Shown here piece by piece: positions 52,547-60,582 of a stretch of 64,000 bases of DNA. The stretch spans positions 2,604,001 to 2,668,000 of the forward strand of contig OZ244956.1 in assembly GCA_965222505.1 (NCBI GenBank). Reading direction: 5' to 3'. The DNA is from G965222505 sp965222505 (GTDB lineage: Bacteria; Bacteroidota; Rhodothermia; Rhodothermales; DATKEJ01). Within the stretch, counting starts at the first letter, position 1. Each line of letters opens with the position of its first letter. The notes under the pieces are model-generated. The model made no database searches. It worked only from the letters and a program-made list of their open reading frames with translations, and was not told the DNA's origin. Position numbers and translations under genes: made by a program.

Positions 52547-55303
52547 ATGCGGCTTCTTTACGCAGTCGGCTTGCTGGTTTTCCTGGCGTTTCCCGTACAG
52601 GCCCAACCTGACAACCCCATTCTGTTCGTCACCCAGGTCCCCAACCCGTCCGAGTGGATGACCCCCACACTACCCTTTGGCAACCACATGGGGCTGATTG
52701 GCAATGCCGTGCGCGGGGGGGACCTCTACATTCGCTACCCGGATGGCACCCTCAAAAACCTGACCGCTGCTGCGGGGTATGGGGATACCGGCTTCCAGGG
52801 TGCCAACAGCATCGCCGTGCGCGAACCCACCGTGCACTGGAGCGGCACCAAAGCCGTGTTCAGCATGGTCGTTGGGTCACCGGAGCAGCGCTACCAGCAC
52901 AACCCCTATTACTGGCAACTCTATGAGATCACGGGACTGGGGCAAAACGAGACACCAGGCATCACCAAAGTACCCCATCAACCGGAATCCTATAACAACG
53001 TTAGCCCGATCTACGGCTCGGACGACCGGATCATCTTTTCGTCGGATAAACCCCGCTCTGAAGATCCGCACCTACACCCCCAACTCGATGAGTACGAATC
53101 GACGGAAACCGTAACCGGCCTGTGGTCCCTGGACCCGCTTTCGGGGGATTTATTCTTGCTCAACCACGCCCCCTCGGGCAACTTCCGGCCACTGCTGGAC
53201 AGCTTCGGCCGGGTGCTTTCCACAAAATGGGACCACCTGCAACAAGATCAGCAAAATTATGCCGGGTCCAGCGCCTTCAACTGGACGGATGAATCGGCAA
53301 CGGCAGTCCCGGCGGGGCACAGCAATGAGGTCTTCCCGGAGCCACGCATTATGGTACCCGGCAGCAACCTCAACGGGCACCGAATCGAGATCTTCATGCC
53401 GTGGCAAATGAACGAAGACGGCACCGATGAGGAACTGCTGAACCATCTGGGGCGGCACGAACTGATTTCATACGCCAACCACTCCTTTACCGATGACCCG
53501 GATCTGCACGAGCTGCTGGGCGAAGGCTACAACCCAACCCGTATTGAAGGCGCGTTTCAGTTAAAAGAAAGCCCCGCCACACCGGGCATGTACTACGGTA
53601 TCAGTTCCCCTACGTTTTATCACCACACCTCGGGCCGCATCTTTTCGATGTATGCCCCTCCAAGTCAGAACCCGGATTCTGTGGTGGTCAACTGGCTAAC
53701 CGGGGAGATCGACCCGAATGGTCAGTACCGGCACCCGCTCCCCCTGAGCAACGGCACCTTGATCGCTGCATACACGACCTATACGGGCACGACGCAGAAC
53801 CTCGGTACGGCGACGGAGCCACGCTCCCCGTTTCGGTTTCGGCTGCGGACCCTCACGGCACAGGGCAATGGCCTGTGGGCCGCTGATGCCTTCCTGACGC
53901 CCGGCATCTACAAGCCGGTGAACTACTGGGACCCGGATTACATGGTCACATACACGGACACTGTGGCAATGTGGGAATTCGACCCCGTGGAAGTGGTGGC
54001 CCGTACTCCGCCGCCCCGCCGTACCACACCGCTTCCGGCTCCTGAAGCCCAGGTCTTCGCCGATGAAAACGTGGATGTGGGCACGCTCCAGGCTTTTTTA
54101 CGAGCCAACAACCTCGCCCTGGTCGTCAGCCGAAACGTCACCACCCGCGATGATGCAGACCGGCTTCAGCCGTACAACCTCCGTGTGGCGGGTACCTCTA
54201 CCCAAACCACGGGCACGAATGGCATCCTGTACAACGTAGCCCATATGCAGTTTTATCAGGGGGACCTGATCCGAGGATACAATAGCCGCCCTGGCCGCCG
54301 CCCCCTCGCCCAGCCCATGCATGACGACGGTGGGCAAAATACCCTGAGCGGCCCCGGCCGCGTGGCGCTGGCAAGTGACGGTTCCATGGCGGCGTTCGTC
54401 CCGGCCCGCCGGGCGATGACGTGGGAACTTCAGGACCCTGCCGGAGATGCCGTCGTGCGCGAGCGCGTCTGGGTCTCGTTCCAGCCAGGGGAAATCCGCG
54501 TTTGTGCAGGCTGCCATGGGGCCAACACCTACGACCAAGCCGGGAACCTCCCGGTCCAAAACCAACCGGAAGCCTTGCGTCAACTGCTGCAAGGCTTCAC
54601 CGGACAAGACCAGATTACGCTCAGTGCCCACGTCTATCTGGACGGGGCCTACACCCCCGGCGGCACCCTGAGTACCGATCTGAACAGCGCCCAACTGCTT
54701 CCGGCCCATCAGCCCTACACAGCCGGCCCGTGGCATTATGCCGGGAGCGAAGCCCTGCCCCAAACCGACCTCGCACCAAAAAACGAGTACCCGGACTTCC
54801 TGGACACCCATCCTAATATTGTAGATTGGATGTTGCTGGAATTGCGGAATGCCTCAACCGGCACCGCTCTGGCTCGCCGCGCGGCATTGGTCACGGACGA
54901 TGGGGCTGTGGTAGACCTGGACGGCATCAGCCCGGTCCGGTTTGTGGGTGTACCTCCAGCTTCCTATTACGTGGTGGCCCGGCACCGCAACCACCTGGCG
55001 GCGATGAGCACCATTGCCGTTGATTTCTCGGATGGCTCCGGGGCATACAACTTTGCCACATCCGGCGGCTATGGTACCAGCCCCATGCGCGAACCTGAAT
55101 CCGGTGTGTGGTCCCTCTGGCCCGGCGACGGCAACGCCGATGGCAGCATCACCGCCTTCGACTTCCTCAACGTGTGGCTTCCCCAAAACGGCGGACCACC
55201 CGGTTACACCCCGGCCGATTTTAACATGGACGGCACAACCACCGCCTTCGATTTCCTCAACGCCTGGCTCCCGGCCAATGGCCAGGCCTCACAGGTGCCA
55301 TAA
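52547..55303 (+). CDS. Secreted HzsA-like protein with a CxxCH haem motif and dockerin-like C-terminus
   Basis: 918 residues with signal peptide (cleavage near VQAQ). The body resembles the middle region of hydrazine synthase alpha subunit-like proteins that occur widely outside anammox bacteria (ILFVTQVPNPSEW, NNVSPIYGSDDRIIFSSDKPR, RVWVSFQPGEIRVCAGCHG). CAGCH at 653-657 is a single c-type haem site; its low copy number argues against a true HzsA. The last 230 residues match the giant protein at 21553: HPNIVDWMLLELR, RAALVTDDGAVVDLDG, RHRNHLAAM, then two TAFDFLN.W loops with calcium-binding Asp/Asn and the tail ASQVP. Probably a surface electron-transfer or binding protein. Confidence 0.8.
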   Translation: MRLLYAVGLLVFLAFPVQAQPDNPILFVTQVPNPSEWMTPTLPFGNHMGLIGNAVRGGDLYIRYPDGTLKNLTAAAGYGDTGFQGANSIAVREPTVHWSGTKAVFSMVVGSPEQRYQHNPYYWQLYEITGLGQNETPGITKVPHQPESYNNVSPIYGSDDRIIFSSDKPRSEDPHLHPQLDEYESTETVTGLWSLDPLSGDLFLLNHAPSGNFRPLLDSFGRVLSTKWDHLQQDQQNYAGSSAFNWTDESATAVPAGHSNEVFPEPRIMVPGSNLNGHRIEIFMPWQMNEDGTDEELLNHLGRHELISYANHSFTDDPDLHELLGEGYNPTRIEGAFQLKESPATPGMYYGISSPTFYHHTSGRIFSMYAPPSQNPDSVVVNWLTGEIDPNGQYRHPLPLSNGTLIAAYTTYTGTTQNLGTATEPRSPFRFRLRTLTAQGNGLWAADAFLTPGIYKPVNYWDPDYMVTYTDTVAMWEFDPVEVVARTPPPRRTTPLPAPEAQVFADENVDVGTLQAFLRANNLALVVSRNVTTRDDADRLQPYNLRVAGTSTQTTGTNGILYNVAHMQFYQGDLIRGYNSRPGRRPLAQPMHDDGGQNTLSGPGRVALASDGSMAAFVPARRAMTWELQDPAGDAVVRERVWVSFQPGEIRVCAGCHGANTYDQAGNLPVQNQPEALRQLLQGFTGQDQITLSAHVYLDGAYTPGGTLSTDLNSAQLLPAHQPYTAGPWHYAGSEALPQTDLAPKNEYPDFLDTHPNIVDWMLLELRNASTGTALARRAALVTDDGAVVDLDGISPVRFVGVPPASYYVVARHRNHLAAMSTIAVDFSDGSGAYNFATSGGYGTSPMREPESGVWSLWPGDGNADGSITAFDFLNVWLPQNGGPPGYTPADFNMDGTTTAFDFLNAWLPANGQASQVP

Positions 55304-55309
55304 TGTGTG

Positions 55310-55398
55310 CCCATACCGGCGGACATGGCAATTCCCACCGTAGTCGTGTCCGGACATTGATCACGGCAAATGTTACACCCATACCGGCGGACATGGCA
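55310..55398. repeat. Two direct copies of a 21-bp sequence
   Basis: CCCATACCGGCGGACATGG followed by CA occurs at 55310-55330 and again at 55378-55398, 68 bases apart. The second copy directly precedes the 30-bp palindrome at 55401-55430 and shares its GACATGGCA. It looks like a decayed mobile or repeat element filling the 150-base gap. Confidence 0.65.
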
Positions 55399-55400
55399 TG

Positions 55401-55430
55401 CGTAGGGACATGGCATGCCATGTCCCTACG
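55401..55430. repeat. Perfect 30-bp palindrome
   Basis: The sequence is its own reverse complement over all 30 bases, with the half-site CGTAGGGACATGGCA (55401-55415). A nearly identical core lies at 10875-10890 and similar ends at 27239-27266. It lies between two convergent genes and may terminate both. Confidence 0.8.
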
Positions 55431-55451
55431 GGGTTGCGCTGCGGGTTGGGA

Positions 55452-56378
55452 TTAATGATACACCCAATGCCACCGCGGCTTCGGGGATAATTGTAATGCC
55501 GGCATGGGAATCCGGATGAAAGAGAAAAATCCCGCGACGGTACGCATCCAGGGTTTCGGCCAATCCACGGTGCGGAGGAGGTCCAGGTCCAGGCCCACAA
55601 ACCAGACGCGCTGATGCGGAAAAGCAGCCGTTGAGGTAGCCACGGCAAGGCCGTCGGCGCTGTGACCAATGGAGAGCGCCAGCCAGCGCGGCCAGCGCGT
55701 GGCCCCAAGGTTGTGGGGGCGCACGACCAGCCAGTACGAGATCCCGTCGTAATCCTTGAGGGCGTTGCCGATGTAGTTCTGGGAAGGGTCTTCGAAGGGT
55801 GAGCGGTGGTAAGAATATTTGATCGTGACGGCGTGCCACCGGGGGTCGGCGGTTTGCATGGCTCCGAGGGCACCGCCAACGGTGTTAAACAGCACATCGC
55901 CCCAAGACGCACCCCAGGCTTCAGAAAAGCCGTCCAGCACCTCGATCTGCGTCTGAAACAACGCACTTACCCCAAAGCCATACCACCCGGCTTTTCCGGG
56001 TGATAGGCCCGTCCATTTGCCGTAGGCCCCGAACACCCGTGCGATGTGCCAGGCCGTCACCATGTGCCCGATCTTGTCCTGCTGTTTCCAGTTGGGCCAG
56101 TCGTTGTGCCAGTGAAAGCCGGTGCGGTCATAGCCGCTGTACCAGAGTTGGTTCAACCCGACCATCACAGCCAGGTCGACCCCCACGATGGTGCCCGTTC
56201 CGACCCAGAACCGTTTCGGATGAAACTGAGGTACTGGAGCCACCTGAACGGCCATCGAATCGACCGTCGTGGCATAGCCGAGGCCGGGCACAACCATCTG
56301 TTGCGCCCGACCCTCAGCCGTCCATCCTAACATGAACAAGGCCCAGATCAGCTGGTATGTGGCCTTAGGCCGTGCCAC
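55452..56378 (-). CDS. DUF2279 protein
   Basis: 308 residues, starting with GTG three bases after the phosphohexomutase stop. Signal peptide ends near EGRAQ. DUF2279 features: WVGTGTIVGVDLAVMVGLNQLWY, DKIGHMVTAWHIARVFGAYGKWTG, and EVLDGFSEAWGASWGDVLFNTVGG, shown as separate segments. It is probably an envelope protein with a helical, membrane-associated core. The function of the family is unknown. It is the last gene of a short chain with the mutase. Confidence 0.8.
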   Translation of the reverse strand: MARPKATYQLIWALFMLGWTAEGRAQQMVVPGLGYATTVDSMAVQVAPVPQFHPKRFWVGTGTIVGVDLAVMVGLNQLWYSGYDRTGFHWHNDWPNWKQQDKIGHMVTAWHIARVFGAYGKWTGLSPGKAGWYGFGVSALFQTQIEVLDGFSEAWGASWGDVLFNTVGGALGAMQTADPRWHAVTIKYSYHRSPFEDPSQNYIGNALKDYDGISYWLVVRPHNLGATRWPRWLALSIGHSADGLAVATSTAAFPHQRVWFVGLDLDLLRTVDWPKPWMRTVAGFFSFIRIPMPALQLSPKPRWHWVYH

Positions 56379-56381
56379 GGG

Positions 56382-57812
56382 CTAGACGTCCAGCGTATTC
56401 ATCACATCAACCACCCCCTGCACCAGTGCTTGAGCCCCTTCTTCAGAGGCGGCTTCGGCGTAGACACGCAGGACCGGTTCGGTGCCGGAAGGCCGGACCA
56501 TCACCCAGGGACCCGGGCCGGAGGTGGTGCGAAACTTGAAACCGTCCAGTGTATCGACATGGTCGACCTTGTGACCGGCCACTTCGTCCATCCCCTTTTC
56601 GCGGAGATGCTTCATAAATGCCTGCTTCAGTTCGTCTGTGATGTGCAGATCGCTGCGAAAGGCATAGTGTGGCCCGAAGCGGTCAAACAGATCGGCCACC
56701 AGTTCGGAGAGTTTTTTGCCCCGCTTGACCATCATCTCGACGACCAGCAACCCTACAAAGATACCGTCGCGCTCAGGGATATGGCCCATCGCGGCCAATC
56801 CGCCGGATTCTTCTCCGCCAACCAATACGTTGCCGTCGATCATTCGGGCGGCGATGTATTTAAAGCCGATGGGCGTGGTGTGTACCGTCAAGCCATAGGC
56901 ATTGCCCATCACGTCCAGCAGATCGGTGGCGGCGAAGGACTTGACGATATCCCCGCGCATGCCCTTGTCGTTGTACAGGTAATCGACCAGTAAGGCCAGA
57001 ATGCGGTGCGAATCGACAAACTCGCCGTTTTCATCATACAGCCCGATGCGGTCGGCATCGCCGTCCGTTGCGAGGCCGACGTCACAGCCATTGGCCTTAA
57101 TGAAGTTGGACAGTTCGCCGAGGTTACGGGCGATGGGTTCCGGAGCCTGGCCGTGGAAGCCGGGGTTGTCGTCGTGGTGCAACGTCAGGACGCGGTCTTC
57201 GCCGAGGAGTTGCGAGGCCAACCCTTGCCCCGAGCCGAACATGGCATCGTAGGCAATCTTCAGATCGGAGTTGCGAATGGCCTCAACGTCCACCCGGTCC
57301 CGAATAACGTCCAGGTATTCCGGCGTAAAATCTTTCAGGTGAATCCGCCCGGCTTCTTGTAACTCGGCCAGGGAATGTAGCACCTGCCCGGCGCCCATGA
57401 CGTTCGGCAACTCGGCTTCTACGGCAGCGATCATATCGGGCGTAGAGGGGCCGCCGAAGTGGGCCTTGAGTTTGTAGCCATTGTATTGGGGCGGGTTGTG
57501 GCTGGCCGTTATCACGACGCCGTGGCTGCACCCGTAGGCCAGGGTGGCCCAACTCACGATAGGCGTAGTGGTGTACCCGTCGGACAAATGCACAGTGATG
57601 CCCATAGAGGCCAGCACCCGAGCGGTAAGCGTGGCAAACTGTGCCCCCAAAAAGCGGGTATCATAGCCCACGACGACGGAGGCATCCTCGCCGTAGGTGT
57701 CCAGCACCCAGCGTCCGGTGGCCTGGGCTACTTTCTCGACATTCTCAAATGTATAGGTATCGGCAATGATGGCACGCCAGCCGTCAGTACCGAATTTAAT
57801 GGCAGGTTTCAT
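56382..57812 (-). CDS. Alpha-D-phosphohexomutase (phosphoglucomutase/phosphomannomutase)
   Basis: 476 residues with the four domains of the superfamily: phosphoserine loop ITASHNPPQYNG (Ser104), metal loop TDGDADRIGLYD (Asp250, Asp252, Asp254), sugar-binding loop GGEESGGLAAMGHIPERD, and phosphate-binding loop MVRPSGTEPVLRVYAEA. It isomerises hexose 1- and 6-phosphates in the cytoplasm. The GEESGG form fits phosphogluco/mannomutases rather than bacterial GlmM, but the sugar cannot be assigned. It is the first gene of the minus-strand pair with DUF2279. Confidence 0.9.
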   Translation of the reverse strand: MKPAIKFGTDGWRAIIADTYTFENVEKVAQATGRWVLDTYGEDASVVVGYDTRFLGAQFATLTARVLASMGITVHLSDGYTTTPIVSWATLAYGCSHGVVITASHNPPQYNGYKLKAHFGGPSTPDMIAAVEAELPNVMGAGQVLHSLAELQEAGRIHLKDFTPEYLDVIRDRVDVEAIRNSDLKIAYDAMFGSGQGLASQLLGEDRVLTLHHDDNPGFHGQAPEPIARNLGELSNFIKANGCDVGLATDGDADRIGLYDENGEFVDSHRILALLVDYLYNDKGMRGDIVKSFAATDLLDVMGNAYGLTVHTTPIGFKYIAARMIDGNVLVGGEESGGLAAMGHIPERDGIFVGLLVVEMMVKRGKKLSELVADLFDRFGPHYAFRSDLHITDELKQAFMKHLREKGMDEVAGHKVDHVDTLDGFKFRTTSGPGPWVMVRPSGTEPVLRVYAEAASEEGAQALVQGVVDVMNTLDV

Positions 57813-57912
57813 AAGGAAGGATCAAGCGTTTGGTGTATGGAGCAATCCAGCATGAACCCGTAAGGTACTGCACGTTGGTGGCTTGGTACGCAAAATCTTG
57901 ATGTATCCGGGG

Positions 57913-58743
57913 CTACCCGTTGTCTTCCTTGCTGTGGGGCACGGCTTTGTTGGTCAGGTAGGCGGCATGGCTGATGCCGAGGAGCCAGACGAGGCTTTGG
58001 TCCAGGGCTGGAAATTGATCGATCTGCACGGCATCGGAAGCCATATGATCGGCCAGGGAGACGGCATAGGTCAATACGATGATGAGCGTGAAGAACAACA
58101 TCTGAATCTTGGCGAGATCCAGGTGCGGACCGTTGCCGGTTTCTTCGCCCTTGATTATATCCACCCACCGGGCATCAGACAGCTTTTGATTGGTGACCAC
58201 CAGCCCATTGGATGTGGGTTGGACATCGGTTTCATTTTGTTGTTGTACTAGGTTCAGGTTGCGGTTGGCTTCGTTCGGGTCCGGCTGGACGTTGGTTTTG
58301 GTGCTGAGTACCAGCGGTGCCCCGATCAGAGACGTCGCGCTGATACCGAGCAACAACCACAGTTCCTGCGGAATCTGAATGGCCAGCGGTGAGACACACG
58401 TTTCGGCCGTGCATTCCAGGGCGGCATTGGCCAGGGCAATGGCTCCGAAACCGACCAGAATGACCAGCGTCCAGAGCAACGTCTGCAAACGGGCCAGGCT
58501 GATCTTGTTGCGTTGATCAATAAAGGCACCACTCCAGTCTCCGGTGACCACGCGGCCCGCAATCAAGATAAAGCCCGCCATTAAGACCAGCATCAGAAAG
58601 CCGGACCACAACCGGCTGCTCCCCACCTGATCCGGATTGGGAATGATATACCCGAGGACCAGCATGACCACTGGGGCGATGAACAGGTAGCCGACGAGGA
58701 AATTTCGGCTAAAGACTTTCGAGGGGTTGGAAGAATCAGGCAT
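57913..58743 (-). CDS. Membrane protein of unknown function with duplicated R/K-x-Q motif
   Basis: 276 residues from ATG 58743 (the frame opens at 58809 but the upstream residues are poor). Five or so membrane helices in two groups. KISLARLQTLLWTLVILVGF and HLDLAKIQMLFFTLIIVLTY are related segments, suggesting an internal duplication around a cytoplasmic loop of about 70 residues rich in Asn/Gln (VQPDPNEANRNLNLVQQQNE). I recognise the general pattern from uncharacterised bacterial membrane proteins but cannot name a family. It lies alone between recN and the phosphohexomutase. Confidence 0.65.
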   Translation of the reverse strand: MPDSSNPSKVFSRNFLVGYLFIAPVVMLVLGYIIPNPDQVGSSRLWSGFLMLVLMAGFILIAGRVVTGDWSGAFIDQRNKISLARLQTLLWTLVILVGFGAIALANAALECTAETCVSPLAIQIPQELWLLLGISATSLIGAPLVLSTKTNVQPDPNEANRNLNLVQQQNETDVQPTSNGLVVTNQKLSDARWVDIIKGEETGNGPHLDLAKIQMLFFTLIIVLTYAVSLADHMASDAVQIDQFPALDQSLVWLLGISHAAYLTNKAVPHSKEDNG

Positions 58744-58827
58744 GGCGCAAAGGGTTGGATGCAAGTGCGTGTGTTTACACATGGTATCGGCATCTAACCG
58801 AAAATGCAACCCTTGGGTACTTTTTTG

Positions 58828-60543
58828 CTACCGCTGGCGGGCGGCCATTAATTCGCGAGCGCTTTTCAGGGCGGCTTTGGTCACTTCTGCACCGCTGATG
58901 AGTGCGGCCACTTCGGCGGCGCGTTCCTTGTGGTCCAGTTGACGAACCCGGCTTTTGGTCCGGCCTTCTTCCACGACTTTCTCGACCACGTAGTGGGCAT
59001 CACCGAGTGCGGCAATCTGGGGGAGATGGGTAATGGCAATGATCTGATGGTACTGGGCCAGGTTTTTCATGCTGTGCCCCACCCGCTGCGCAACCGCCCC
59101 GGAAATCCCGGTGTCGATTTCGTCAAAGACGAGGATCGGGAGCCGGTCGCTTTTGGCAAGGATGGTCTTGAGCGCCAGCATGATCCGGCTGACCTCCCCG
59201 CCGGAGGCCACACGGGCCAGGGATTTCGGAGCCTCGCCCACATTGGTCGTGATGAAAAACTCGACCTGATCCATGCCGTTGGCAAACGCCGTCTGCAAAA
59301 CCGGTTCGGCGTTGGCATGGTGCAATTCAATCCATCCCTCAGGATCAGGCCGGGTTTCGAAATGCACTTCCAGTCGGCCGTTTTCAATACCGAGGATTGC
59401 CAGTTCAGACCCAATGGCTTCCTCGATCCGGCCGGCCACTTCCCGGCGTTTGTTGGACAACCGCAGGGCGGCGGTGGAAAGCGCCGTGCGGGTGTACTCG
59501 ATTTTCTCATCCAGCGCCGCAATGGCTCCTTCAAAGTCGGCTGCCAGCCGGTACGTCCGCCCGATCTCTTCCCGGTGGGCCAACACCGCCGTCAACGAGC
59601 CGCCGTATTTGCGTTTTAGGTGGTCCAGTTCGCCGAGCCGTTCCCGAATGGCTTCCAGCCGTTCCGGGTTGAATTCCAGGTGGGCATTGTAGTCTTGCAA
59701 CACATTCGTCACCTCCTGAATGACGATCTCTGCCGACTTGATCTCCTCGAACAACTCCTGAAACTGCGGATCGATACGGGCCAAGTCGTTCAACTCGTTC
59801 CGGGCCACCACCAACTGGTCGTACACGGAGGTATCCGACGAAAACAACATCTGGTACAACTGATGCGTGGCATCTACCAGATGCTCGGCATTTTCCAGAA
59901 TCCGGCGTTCTGATTCCAGTGCTTGCTCTTCGCCTTCCTGGGGGGCCACCCGGTCAATCTCGCCCAATTGAAACTCGACCCACTCCTTCTGCTGCTGCAA
60001 CTCACGCTCGCGGGCCACCAGGTCCCGGCGTTCGCGTTGCAACCGTTCCATGGCCTGATAGTGCTGCTGATACGTGGCAACCAGATTCGCCAATCCCCCG
60101 AAATTGTCCAGCAGTTCTATGTGGGTCTCGGTGCGGAGTAGCGATTGATGATCGTGCTGACCGTGGAGATCAATGAGTTGGCCGGCCAGGGTACGAAGGA
60201 CCTGAGCCGTAGCCGGGGTATCGTTGATAAACGCCCGGCTTTGCCTGCCCCGTATTTCGCGGCGAAGGATGAGGGTGGGCTGCGTCTCAATGTCGTGCTG
60301 TTCCAGCACAGCGACGATTTTCGGGCTGTGCGTGCCGTCGAACTGCCCTTCGACAATGGCCTTGCGTGCGCCGGTGCGGATGACCTCTGTGGACGCCCGT
60401 TCCCCAAGAATCATCTTGAGAGCCCCGACGATGATGGACTTCCCTGCGCCGGTCTCGCCGGTCAGGATGTTTAGCCCACTGTCAAATTCGACCTCCAGTT
60501 CCTCAATGACCGCGTAATCCCGAATGTAGAGTGCGCGCAGCAT
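58828..60543 (-). CDS. recN: DNA repair protein RecN
   Basis: 571 residues, standard SMC-like length. Walker A TGETGAGKS (28-36) follows FDSGLNIL. Two long coiled coils occupy about 150-220 and 290-380 (VATYQQHYQAMERLQRERRDLV; LGELDHLKRKYGGSLTAVL). The C-terminal ATPase half has the signature LARVASGGEVSRIMLALK and Walker B ILVFDEIDTGISG, with the conserved ITHLPQIAALGD. It helps process double-strand breaks by recombination. It begins 40 bases after the secA stop, so the two may share a transcript. Confidence 0.96.
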   Translation of the reverse strand: MLRALYIRDYAVIEELEVEFDSGLNILTGETGAGKSIIVGALKMILGERASTEVIRTGARKAIVEGQFDGTHSPKIVAVLEQHDIETQPTLILRREIRGRQSRAFINDTPATAQVLRTLAGQLIDLHGQHDHQSLLRTETHIELLDNFGGLANLVATYQQHYQAMERLQRERRDLVARERELQQQKEWVEFQLGEIDRVAPQEGEEQALESERRILENAEHLVDATHQLYQMLFSSDTSVYDQLVVARNELNDLARIDPQFQELFEEIKSAEIVIQEVTNVLQDYNAHLEFNPERLEAIRERLGELDHLKRKYGGSLTAVLAHREEIGRTYRLAADFEGAIAALDEKIEYTRTALSTAALRLSNKRREVAGRIEEAIGSELAILGIENGRLEVHFETRPDPEGWIELHHANAEPVLQTAFANGMDQVEFFITTNVGEAPKSLARVASGGEVSRIMLALKTILAKSDRLPILVFDEIDTGISGAVAQRVGHSMKNLAQYHQIIAITHLPQIAALGDAHYVVEKVVEEGRTKSRVRQLDHKERAAEVAALISGAEVTKAALKSARELMAARQR

Positions 60544-60582
60544 GGGCCTGACTGGGTTTACCCTCCGAACAACGTACGGGCC

